From NCBI GenBank assembly GCA_002700865.1, contig PAFB01000110.1, positions 1 to 21,587 of the forward strand: a DNA stretch of 21,587 nt, written 5' to 3'. Shown piece after piece: positions 15,557-21,587 of this stretch. Below the pieces are notes generated by a model. The model made no database searches, was not told the origin of the DNA, and saw only the letters and a program-made list of their open reading frames with translations. This stretch comes from Rhodospirillaceae bacterium. GTDB lineage: Bacteria; Pseudomonadota; Alphaproteobacteria; UBA7985. The translations under genes were made by a program, and so were the position numbers. The number at the start of each line of letters is the position of its first letter. Position 1 is the stretch's first letter.

Positions 15557-15961
15557 TCAACCCGGCCAGAGCGGGATGTTTTGCAGCGAGACGTCAACTT
15601 CTGTGACTGTGAAAAACATGAACATCATGCCTGCTGCGGTGAAGTAGATCAGCAGCGGCGTCAGCACGAACACGCTCGACAGTATCCGCCAGAAGCGGTC
15701 GAAGTCGGGGTTGCTGGAAAGTTCGGTGAACAGCGCATAGCTGTAGTAAATCAGCGCAAACACGCTCGCTGGAATGATCCAGAAGGCAACGGGGCGATGA
15801 TCGGTAAACCGAATCGGCCCCACCGCTGCACAGGCAATCCAGCACACAATCGCAAAGCCCAGACCGATCAGGCAGAGCCTGAACATCAGCATCGACCGGA
15901 AAATCATCCGGCGTTCACCTTCAGAAAGCAGGGCCTCGCGGTCGGCGGTCATTCGGGGCAT
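15557..15961 (-). CDS. Small integral membrane protein, unknown
   Basis: 134 residues; no family recognised. A charged N-terminus (about 1-25) is followed by three hydrophobic segments: near residues 26-48 (LCLIGLGFAIVCWIACAAVG), 59-77 (AFWIIPASVFALIYYSYAL) and 94-117 (VFVLTPLLIYFTAAGMMFMF). Start ATG at 15959-15961 lies three bases after the hsp20 stop, and hsp20 overlaps mntR, so this is the third gene of a compact unit headed by mntR. That context suggests co-regulation with the manganese regulator, but no function can be read from the protein. Confidence 0.75.
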   Translation of the reverse strand: MPRMTADREALLSEGERRMIFRSMLMFRLCLIGLGFAIVCWIACAAVGPIRFTDHRPVAFWIIPASVFALIYYSYALFTELSSNPDFDRFWRILSSVFVLTPLLIYFTAAGMMFMFFTVTEVDVSLQNIPLWPG

Positions 15962-15964
15962 GGA

Positions 15965-16390
15965 TCATTCGCCCTTGTTGACAACTGAGATTTCGACCCC
16001 GGCCTCTCGCAATTCCGGGCGGTCGAGCGTGATTTCGATGATCCCGTCGGCGACAGTGGCAGACGTCACTGTCAGGCCCGGTCCGAGGGCAAAGCGGCGC
16101 TGAAAGGCTCGGAAAGCAATGCCGCTGTGAAAGACATCGCTGGCGTTTTCTTGCGCGTCTTTACCGTCGTTTCGCTTGCCAATCACCAGCAGTTGGTGCG
16201 GTTGCGCGATCAGGCGAAGATCATCTTTGGTGAACCCCGCCACGGCGATCCGGACGATATAGGTGTTGGTATTCTTGACCAGCACGTCATAGGGCGGATA
16301 GGCGTCACCGCCGCGTTGCTTGGCGAGGAAGTCGAGGTGGCTGTAGAGCGGCTCAAACCCCAGCAGCGAGGGATGATCCAGCCCGCTCAT
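15965..16390 (-). CDS. Small heat-shock protein, Hsp20/IbpA family
   Basis: 141 residues, typical for IbpA-type chaperones. The alpha-crystallin domain spans about residues 33-128: YPPYDVLVKNTNTYIVRIAV at its start, the KDDLRLIAQPHQLLVIGKR strand pair, then GIAFRAFQRRFAL and a final strand GIIEITL. Such proteins bind unfolding proteins in the cytoplasm without ATP. Its ATG overlaps the mntR stop by four bases (ATGA), so it is probably translated from the mntR transcript rather than from a heat-shock promoter; none is visible since the upstream DNA is mntR coding sequence. Confidence 0.92.
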   Translation of the reverse strand: MSGLDHPSLLGFEPLYSHLDFLAKQRGGDAYPPYDVLVKNTNTYIVRIAVAGFTKDDLRLIAQPHQLLVIGKRNDGKDAQENASDVFHSGIAFRAFQRRFALGPGLTVTSATVADGIIEITLDRPELREAGVEISVVNKGE

Positions 16391-16899
16391 TTGGACAGCT
16401 TCCCCGTCCAGCGTTGAAAGGCTTCAATGGTTTCGGTTGAAACGTAGTGCTCGATCCCCTCCGCATCGCGTTCAGCGGTGGTTTCCTCGATGCCCAGAGC
16501 GCACAGGAATTCCACCACAATCCGGTGGCGCTCCCGCGATTCCTGCGCCAGATTTGTGCCTTCCTGTGTCAGAAAGATTGAACGGTAAGGCTGGGTGCTG
16601 ACCAGGCCTTCTTTGACCAGTCGCGCGAGAATGCGGTTCACCGTGGGATGCGAAACCCCCATCCGAGCCGCCACGTCCACCACGCGGGCTTCTCCTGTGG
16701 CTTTGATGAGGTCGTCGATCAGTTCCACGTAGTCTTCCGCCGTTTCACTCCGCCGCGCCTCCCGCACAGCTTCGAAGCCGGCGGCCTGTTGCTCGACAGG
16801 GGCAAGGTCTGGGTTGGTGTCGTCTATATTTACGGGTTTCGGAGAACTCAAGGTATCGCAGTGCCTGTCCTGTTTCTGCCCCTCTTGTCGCAGCGCCAC
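16387..16899 (-). CDS. mntR: Manganese-responsive transcriptional regulator MntR (DtxR family)
   Basis: 170 residues, closely E. coli-like: VREARRSETAEDYVELIDDL, then the winged helix-turn-helix (DVAARMGVSHPTVNRILARL, about 75-94) and the dimer/metal region. All six metal-ligand positions known from Bacillus MntR are present: D56, E59, H125, E147, E150 and H151 (DYVELI, ERHRIV, EGIEHYVS). With manganese bound it should repress the divergent mnt operon. Start is GTG at 16899 with no strong ribosome binding site; a TTG at 16851 is an alternative giving about 154 residues, nearer E. coli MntR (155). The gene heads a unit with hsp20 and a membrane protein. Confidence 0.93.
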   Translation of the reverse strand: MALRQEGQKQDRHCDTLSSPKPVNIDDTNPDLAPVEQQAAGFEAVREARRSETAEDYVELIDDLIKATGEARVVDVAARMGVSHPTVNRILARLVKEGLVSTQPYRSIFLTQEGTNLAQESRERHRIVVEFLCALGIEETTAERDAEGIEHYVSTETIEAFQRWTGKLSK

Positions 16900-16951
16900 G
16901 AGGCGATTTCAAGGAAACTGAGGCACTTTGTCATTATTTATTTACCGACCC

Positions 16952-16979
16952 TTGCACAATTTGTAGCCTAAGCTACATT
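16952..16979 (+). promoter_or_regulatory. Putative mnt operon promoter
   Basis: TTGCAC (16952-16957), a 16-base spacer and TACATT (16974-16979) form a plausible sigma-70-type promoter 42 bases before the mntA start. The MntR-type palindrome at 16962-16977 covers the spacer and most of the -10 element, which fits repression by blocking polymerase. Confidence 0.45.
16962..16977. promoter_or_regulatory. MntR-type operator between mntR and mntABCD
   Basis: TGTAGC-CTAA-GCTACA is a perfect 6-base inverted repeat with a 4-base centre and has the same ATAGC/GCTAT-like core seen in E. coli MntR boxes. A second, overlapping palindrome CTACA-T-TGTAG covers 16973-16983, and CCTAAGCT is directly repeated at 16967-16974 and 16986-16993, so a second regulator dimer may bind next to the first. 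The site lies 62 bases from the mntR start and 43 from mntA, so it could control both directions. Confidence 0.7.
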
Positions 16980-17020
16980 GTAGATCCTAAGCTTCATTTC
17001 CCGTGTTCACTGGACAAACC

Positions 17021-17983
17021 ATGCCCCGCGTGCTCGCCAGCACTTTTTTGTTCGTTCTGGGTTTCGTCGGCTCCGCCACTGCGGAAGGCGTGACCGTCAG
17101 CGCGACCACGCGGATGTTGAGCGACCCGCTGAGCTACCTTCTCGTCGATCAGGCTGAGGTCGTGCCGCTGCTGGGCGCAGGGGTTGACCCCCATACCTAC
17201 CAACCCACCCGCAAGGACGTGCGCGCACTGGCGCAATCGGACGCCGTTGTTTACCACGGCTTGCTGTTTGAAGCGCAATTACTGGGGTTGATGGAACAGC
17301 TGCGTGGGCGCAAGCCGGTTCACGCAGCGGAGGACTTCCAGACCGCTGAGACTTTGCTCTTTATCGAAGGCTACGAGGACCCCCACACCTGGCACGATCC
17401 GATCCTCTGGATCGACACGGTTGTCGATGTCGCCGGGGCCGTTTCGGACGATCTGGAGTTAAGCCTGTCCCAACCGCGCGCACAGACGTTGCGCGAAGCG
17501 GCGGTCCTGACCGATGCCTGGATCAATGACGCTTTTGCACGCGTTCCTCAAAACCAGCGGATTGTGGTCAGCGCTCATGACGCCTTTTCCTATTACGGCC
17601 AGCGCTACGGCATCCAGTTAGAGCCGCTGTTGGGGCTGTCGACAGCCAGTGAAACCAAGTTGGCGCGGGTTAATGAGCTCGTTGATCTGATCGCAACGCA
17701 GGATATTTCCGCCGTGTTCAGCGAAACTTCGGTGGAAAGCGGCGGGATCGCTGCTTTGCGTGAAGGCGCAGTGCAGCGAGGGGTTGAGCTGCGCGCTTTA
17801 CCGCCGTTGTTTTCCGACGCTCTGGGGCCAGAGGGCCAGCCGGGCAGCTCTTACTTCGGCATGCTGATCGCCAACACCATCAATATGGTCGACGCCACCA
17901 GCGGTGCCCGCCCTTCGCTGCCGCCATCCCTGTACAACTTTTTGACCGCTCACGGCCTGTTGGCCAAAGGAAGTTTCCAATGA
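17021..17983 (+). CDS. mntA: Manganese-type ABC transporter, periplasmic metal-binding protein
   Basis: About 320 residues of the cluster-9 family. Residues 1-21 are a signal peptide ending ATA. Ligand candidates are H58 (GVDPHTYQP), H122 (YEDPHTWHD), H186 (SAHDAFSYY) and D266 (LFSDALGPEG): the His3-Asp set of TroA-like proteins, which bind manganese or zinc. There is no His-rich loop, unlike the ZnuA at 4492-5547. The neighbouring mntR and its operator argue for manganese. I chose the ATG at 17021 because the signal peptide then starts directly; a GTG at 17003 adds six residues. Its stop overlaps the ATPase start by four bases. Confidence 0.88.
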   Translation: MPRVLASTFLFVLGFVGSATAEGVTVSATTRMLSDPLSYLLVDQAEVVPLLGAGVDPHTYQPTRKDVRALAQSDAVVYHGLLFEAQLLGLMEQLRGRKPVHAAEDFQTAETLLFIEGYEDPHTWHDPILWIDTVVDVAGAVSDDLELSLSQPRAQTLREAAVLTDAWINDAFARVPQNQRIVVSAHDAFSYYGQRYGIQLEPLLGLSTASETKLARVNELVDLIATQDISAVFSETSVESGGIAALREGAVQRGVELRALPPLFSDALGPEGQPGSSYFGMLIANTINMVDATSGARPSLPPSLYNFLTAHGLLAKGSFQ

Positions 17984-18759
17984 ACGCGCTCACGAGCCTC
18001 TTTATGATGACGGACAAGACTGTCAGCCTGACCCAGGAGACAGCGCTGGGTGTCTATGGTTTGTCGGCCGGCTATGGGGCGGAGAATGTCGTACAGGATG
18101 TAACTTTTGAAGTGCGCCGCGGTGAGCGATTGGCGATCATCGGGCCGAACGGGGCCGGTAAATCCACGCTGCTGAAGGCAATCTTGGGGCTGATCAAGCC
18201 GCTTAAGGGGTCAGTCCAGTTCCTCGACCGTTCCTTCAACGCCGTGCGTCAGCACGTAGCCTACGTTTCTCAAGTCGATGAAATAGACTGGCGTTTTCCG
18301 GGCAAAGTGCGGGACTTGGTGGCCATGGGACGGGCGGTGCATCTTGGGCTTTCGGGCCGGTTGGGCACCGGGGACTGGCGGGCTGTTGACCGTGCCCTGC
18401 GCGCTGTGAACCTCGCTGATCTCGCCGAACGTCGGCTGTCTGATTTATCGGGCGGACAGCGCCGACGTGTTCTGCTGGCCCGAGCGCTGGCGCAGGACCC
18501 CCAAATTCTGATCATGGACGAGCCCTTTCAAGCCATAGACGAGGCGACCCGCGCCGCGCTGCTTGAGGTACTCGATGACTTTCAGGCGGAAGGCAAAACC
18601 GCGATTATCGTTCACCACAACCTCGGTGATGTGCGCGCGCTCTTTGACCGGGCGGTGCTGATTGATGGCGGCGTGACCGCGGTTGGAACACCAGACACGG
18701 TTCTGGCCTCACCCGCCTTTACCGCAGCCTTTGGAGCCCTCGAACCACGCGCAGCTTGA
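17980..18759 (+). CDS. mntB: Manganese-type ABC transporter, ATP-binding protein
   Basis: 259 residues. Walker A is GPNGAGKS (55-62), the Q-loop is in AYVSQVDEIDWRFP (the form with an Asp-Trp-x-Phe-Pro stretch common in manganese and chelated-iron/manganese ATPases of this family), the signature is LSGGQ (156-160), Walker B ends IMDEPF (179-183), and the switch histidine is in IVHHNLGDV. It energises import by the two permeases encoded next. ATG at 17980 overlaps the mntA stop (ATGA). An internal ATG about 24-27 bases later is possible. Confidence 0.92.
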   Translation: MNALTSLFMMTDKTVSLTQETALGVYGLSAGYGAENVVQDVTFEVRRGERLAIIGPNGAGKSTLLKAILGLIKPLKGSVQFLDRSFNAVRQHVAYVSQVDEIDWRFPGKVRDLVAMGRAVHLGLSGRLGTGDWRAVDRALRAVNLADLAERRLSDLSGGQRRRVLLARALAQDPQILIMDEPFQAIDEATRAALLEVLDDFQAEGKTAIIVHHNLGDVRALFDRAVLIDGGVTAVGTPDTVLASPAFTAAFGALEPRAA

Positions 18760-18796
18760 AAGCCTTTTCGGGGCGCGAGGCTGAAAGGGGGTTGAG

Positions 18797-19651
18797 GTGG
18801 ATTACAACACTTTCATTGTGCTCACCGGACTGCTGAGTACCGGTCTGCTGCTGGGTGGTTTCGGTGCCTTGGTTTCGCTCAAGGGCGAAAACCTGACCGC
18901 TGATGTGGCTGGTCATGGAGTCGTTTCCGGGGTCGTGGGATCGCAGGGACTGGTCGCGCTGCTCGGCGCTCCATGGCTGGCCGTTCCGCTGCTGTGGGCA
19001 TGCGGGTTCGCAAGTTCTGCACTGACGCTGGGCTTTATTTTCTGGGCGCGCGCGCGGGGCTACTCCGTGGGCGCTGGGCAAGCCCTCGCCATCGCCGCGG
19101 CCTATGGAGCGTCGCTGGTGCTGTTGAGCGTGGTGCAGGGTTACGGCGCCTTTTCCACCAAAGGCCTGACGACGCTGCTGCTTGGCGATGCTGCGACGCT
19201 TACGCTTGCGCGAATTGTCCCGTCGCTGCTGGCGCTGATCGTCGGCATTCTTGTCTTTCTTGTGCTCCGCCGCGGCTTGTTGAACTGGGTGCTCGATCCG
19301 CAATCCGCCGTGCTGCACGGTCGGCACAGGGTCATCAATCTGATCTGGATTGTTGCAACAGTGGCGGTGGTTTTGACCTGTTTGCCGGCGCTGGGTCTGA
19401 CGCTGCTTGTCGGCGGTCTAACCTTGCCTGCGCTGATTGTCCGACCGTGGGTTCAGGGCTTTACGGGTCTGGTCATAGGGTCGGCCTTGGTTGGCGGCAT
19501 TCTTTCCGTTGCGGCGGGCTGGTTGAGTGCGGGCGTTTTGCCCGTGCCAACGGGCGCGCTGGTGGTCGTTGGCCTGGGTGTGGGCTGGCTGACCAGTTTT
19601 TTCGCAGCCCGTGCGCTCAGGGTTTTGAGGGTTCGCCGTGCTGCTGCTTAG
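18797..19651 (+). CDS. mntC: Manganese-type ABC transporter, membrane permease 1
   Basis: 284 residues of the ABC-3 permease family with about eight hydrophobic segments. The family signature appears as SLKGENLTADVAGHGVVSGV near residues 28-47, and AYGASLVLLSV and TKGLTTLLLGDAATL match the central helices and loop. It should pair with the permease encoded next as a heterodimer, as in SitABCD/MntABCD systems. Start is GTG at 18797 with AGGGGG at 18786-18791, five bases upstream. It ends 14 bases inside the next gene. Confidence 0.9.
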   Translation: MDYNTFIVLTGLLSTGLLLGGFGALVSLKGENLTADVAGHGVVSGVVGSQGLVALLGAPWLAVPLLWACGFASSALTLGFIFWARARGYSVGAGQALAIAAAYGASLVLLSVVQGYGAFSTKGLTTLLLGDAATLTLARIVPSLLALIVGILVFLVLRRGLLNWVLDPQSAVLHGRHRVINLIWIVATVAVVLTCLPALGLTLLVGGLTLPALIVRPWVQGFTGLVIGSALVGGILSVAAGWLSAGVLPVPTGALVVVGLGVGWLTSFFAARALRVLRVRRAAA

Positions 19652-20549
19652 CCAGGATCTTCCCTTGCTCATCACTCTGCTTTGCGCCGCGGTGACATCG
19701 GTTCTAGCTGGTAGCCTGCTGCTGCCGCGTGGTCAGATCATGATTTCCGAAGCGGCGAGCCACGCGGTGCTTCCCGGGCTGATTTTGGGGTTTGTGTTCT
19801 CGGGTCAGCATGGCCTGACAGCGCTGCTGGGCTCAGCGCTGGCGATTGGGTTGTTTGTGGGTGGTGTCGGCTGGTTTAGAACGCGGCATTCGCTGGGTGC
19901 CGGCGTAGAAATCGCAGCGCTGTTCCCGCTGTTCTTTGGCGTTGGTATTCTGTTGCTCAGCGTTACGGGTCTGGAAGACACGGGCACCATCGATGTTGAC
20001 CATATCCTGTTTGGCTCACTGGAATTGCTGATCTGGTTCGAAATCGGGCAGTGGGGCGATATTCTGCGTCCCCGAGCCTGGACCAGCGCGCCGCCGCAAA
20101 TGGTCACGGCTATGGTCAGTCTGGCCGTTAGTCTTACCCTGTTGGTGCTGGCGTATCCGTTTCTCAACAGGGTGCTGATTGACCGCCATCACGCAGGCTT
20201 GTTCACGCCCGTCTCCACGGCCTGCGTTCGGTTGCTTGAAACCATTGCGATCGCCTTGGCCGCTGCGGCCTGCCTCCGCTCTGCCGGGGTTGTGGTGGCG
20301 GTTGCGCTGTTTAGTGGGCCCGTGATTGCGGCGTGGAGCTTTGCCCGGTCACTCTGGCAGGTTTGGCTGTTTGGAACCCTTGTGGCTGTTCTGGGCGTGG
20401 TGCTGACCTACGCCGTCAGCATGCTGACGCTGGCGGTCTTCGAGATTGAAGCCCGGCTGTCCGGTGTGTTGGCGCTGTGGCTTGTGGTGCTGGCTTTGCT
20501 TGCGCCGCTGGTGGCCCGTACCTTTGGCAGCAACCGACCCCTCCCTTGA
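19638..20549 (+). CDS. mntD: Manganese-type ABC transporter, membrane permease 2
   Basis: 303 residues, ABC-3 permease family, about eight hydrophobic segments. The signature is GQIMISEAASHAVLPGLILG near residues 32-51 and the central loop is GTIDVDHILFGSLELLIW. The ABCD layout, with two different permeases after binding protein and ATPase, matches SitABCD/MntABCD rather than the single-permease ZnuABC at 4492-7156. Start is GTG at 19638, overlapping mntC by 14 bases. The gene is convergent with the lipoprotein gene, 25 bases away, and no terminator is seen between them. Confidence 0.9.
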   Translation: MLLLSQDLPLLITLLCAAVTSVLAGSLLLPRGQIMISEAASHAVLPGLILGFVFSGQHGLTALLGSALAIGLFVGGVGWFRTRHSLGAGVEIAALFPLFFGVGILLLSVTGLEDTGTIDVDHILFGSLELLIWFEIGQWGDILRPRAWTSAPPQMVTAMVSLAVSLTLLVLAYPFLNRVLIDRHHAGLFTPVSTACVRLLETIAIALAAAACLRSAGVVVAVALFSGPVIAAWSFARSLWQVWLFGTLVAVLGVVLTYAVSMLTLAVFEIEARLSGVLALWLVVLALLAPLVARTFGSNRPLP

Positions 20550-20574
20550 ACGCGACGAATGCTGCGGTTCGCTA

Positions 20575-20949
20575 TTACTGCGGAAAGCCGCTGGCGCACT
20601 GTATGCTGCTAACCCACTGTCCGTTGACAAACTGCACTGGCCCCATCTGACCATAACCGCTGCATTGCGCTTGCACAGCCTCGGCGATCAACAGCTGCGC
20701 CTGAGCCTGAGATTGCGCAAATACGCCAATGACTTGGGGCTGTGCTCCGGGCGTGGGCGAGACCAACGAGTGATTGACGGCGCTGGAATAAGGATTAGTG
20801 CCGCCAACAAAGACGTCGTCAATTGTTTCAGGCTGGCTCAGCTCAATCAGCGGTGCAAAAGCGTCTCGCGTACTGCCTGACAGCGAGCTGCAGCTCGCCA
20901 TCACTAAAGACACCAAAGGCAGCAGCATAAAGGTCAGGCAACGGCGCAT
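20575..20949 (-). CDS. Predicted lipoprotein, unknown
   Basis: 124 residues; no family recognised. The N-terminus is a lipoprotein signal: two arginines, a hydrophobic core and a lipobox VMASC with the acylated cysteine at position 20, so the mature protein should be anchored to a membrane facing the periplasm. The mature part is polar, with a Gln/Ala-rich helix-like stretch (VFAQSQAQAQLLIAEAVQAQ) and two further cysteines (near residues 95 and 118) that could form a disulphide. No clear ribosome binding site. It is separated by about 85 bases from the small gene upstream on the same strand. Confidence 0.7.
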   Translation of the reverse strand: MRRCLTFMLLPLVSLVMASCSSLSGSTRDAFAPLIELSQPETIDDVFVGGTNPYSSAVNHSLVSPTPGAQPQVIGVFAQSQAQAQLLIAEAVQAQCSGYGQMGPVQFVNGQWVSSIQCASGFPQ

Positions 20950-21034
20950 GGGAGAAACTCGGCTAAACCACGGGATGATTTACTGAATTTCGCATAAGTT
21001 CTTTGGAGCTGCAATCACGTCTTCGGTCAGACAC

Positions 21035-21277
21035 TCAAGAATGTCGGCCGACTGATTTAGCGACGAGAGACAGGTCCACTGGTTTCGGCCGGTGTGCGAC
21101 TGCGATGCGAGCGGAGAGGTCGGCGAGCCTTTCGGCTTCATCCTCAAGCGCAGCCCCGACTTCGATGCCCCAACTGTGGATTGCGCCCGGTTTTTCGACC
21201 AGCAGTTCCATATGATCTATGATTTGCCGCAGTTGCAGTTGCAGCGACGGTAGATTTGTTTGGTTGGTGGATGACAT
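21035..21277 (-). CDS. 80-residue unknown protein with strong ribosome binding site
   Basis: 80 residues from the ATG at 21275-21277. The start is fixed by AGGAGGAGG at 21282-21290, four bases upstream; a longer frame to 21415 looks non-coding. The protein is helical: LPSLQLQLRQIIDHMELLVE, then GIEVGAALEDEAERLADLSA and a basic tail ending RHS. It has no signal peptide or membrane segment and I recognise no family. It stands alone between a lipoprotein gene and tRNA-Ala. Confidence 0.65.
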   Translation of the reverse strand: MSSTNQTNLPSLQLQLRQIIDHMELLVEKPGAIHSWGIEVGAALEDEAERLADLSARIAVAHRPKPVDLSLVAKSVGRHS

Positions 21278-21281
21278 GCAG

Positions 21282-21290
21282 CCTCCTCCT
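21282..21290 (-). promoter_or_regulatory. Ribosome binding site deciding the start of the 80-residue gene
   Basis: AGGAGGAGG on the minus strand is nearly complementary to the whole 16S anti-Shine-Dalgarno core and lies four bases before the ATG at 21277. It rules out the longer frame starting at 21415. Confidence 0.8.
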
Positions 21291-21500
21291 CTGATACTTT
21301 TACGCGATACAGACGATATTTTTCGTGTCTCCGGCGAATTTGTAGACAAAAAATAAAGGTGCCGTCGCGCGCAAAAATGGGCAGAGAAATACCCAAAAAT
21401 GAGTATTTGCACCAAGAATACCGAAGAATTAGATGTTTTGTCCCATTTCTTGATAACAGGCAGGATATCATCCTGATTAAATCAAAAGTAATAGGGAAAG

Positions 21501-21576
<76 letters not shown>

Positions 21577-21587
21577 ACGCGGCTGGA

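Noticed and set aside
18973..19695. 240-codon plus-strand frame overlapping the first mnt permease
   Set aside because: It is Arg/Gly-rich with no hydrophobic pattern and is out of frame with a clear permease.
21461..21475. CAGGAT-ATC-ATCCTG hairpin downstream of tRNA-Ala as its terminator
   Set aside because: The six-base-pair stem is perfect, but no T run follows on the minus strand and the loop is only three bases, so the role is unproven.

Overview
The window looks like a chromosomal segment of a free-living alphaproteobacterium of fairly high G+C. The best evidence is the block rnd-like exonuclease / lptC-like / lptA / lptB / rpoN / hpf / ptsN at 10030-15519, a gene order typical of that class, together with an E. 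coli-like MntR beside a manganese-type ABC operon and an alphaproteobacterial-style Zur palindrome. I cannot fix the order or family from sequence alone.

Layout. 1-980 holds no convincing intact gene; it has an orphan hairpin-plus-T-run terminator, two short direct repeats and a degraded ThuA-like fragment. 981-4397 carries three metabolic genes: a serine beta-lactamase-fold hydrolase (minus), and on the plus strand a homocysteine S-methyltransferase-family protein and a threonine aldolase. 4423-7343 is a complete minus-strand zinc uptake operon: Zur-type operator, a 40-codon single-helix membrane ORF, znuC, znuB, znuA, and a strong terminator; every gene junction overlaps. 7538-9708 (minus) holds a fumarylacetoacetate-hydrolase-family enzyme and two small dimeric alpha/beta-barrel-type proteins, one of them internally duplicated. 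10030-15519 (plus) is the LPS-transport and nitrogen-PTS cluster. 15557-16899 (minus) is a tight mntR / hsp20 / small membrane protein unit, divergent from an mntABCD-type operon at 17021-20549 (plus), with a palindromic MntR-type operator over the mnt promoter. The right end has a lipoprotein, an 80-residue unknown protein and tRNA-Ala(GGC), all on the minus strand.

How the genes work together. Two separate cluster-9 metal transporters are present. The first has a His/Asp-rich solute-binding protein, a Zur box and a Cys-rich ATPase tail (zinc). The second has a His3-Asp binding site and sits beside MntR (manganese). LptC-like, LptA and LptB would form part of the LPS export bridge, although the LptC candidate is unusually short. 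RpoN, Hpf and PtsN form the usual nitrogen/stationary-phase regulatory set.

The most interesting points are the unannotated 40-residue ORF coupled to znuC under Zur, the coupling of a small heat-shock protein and a membrane protein to mntR, the minimal LptC, and a homocysteine methyltransferase whose usual first zinc cysteine appears to be histidine. I found no CRISPR array, prophage or clearly new defence system.
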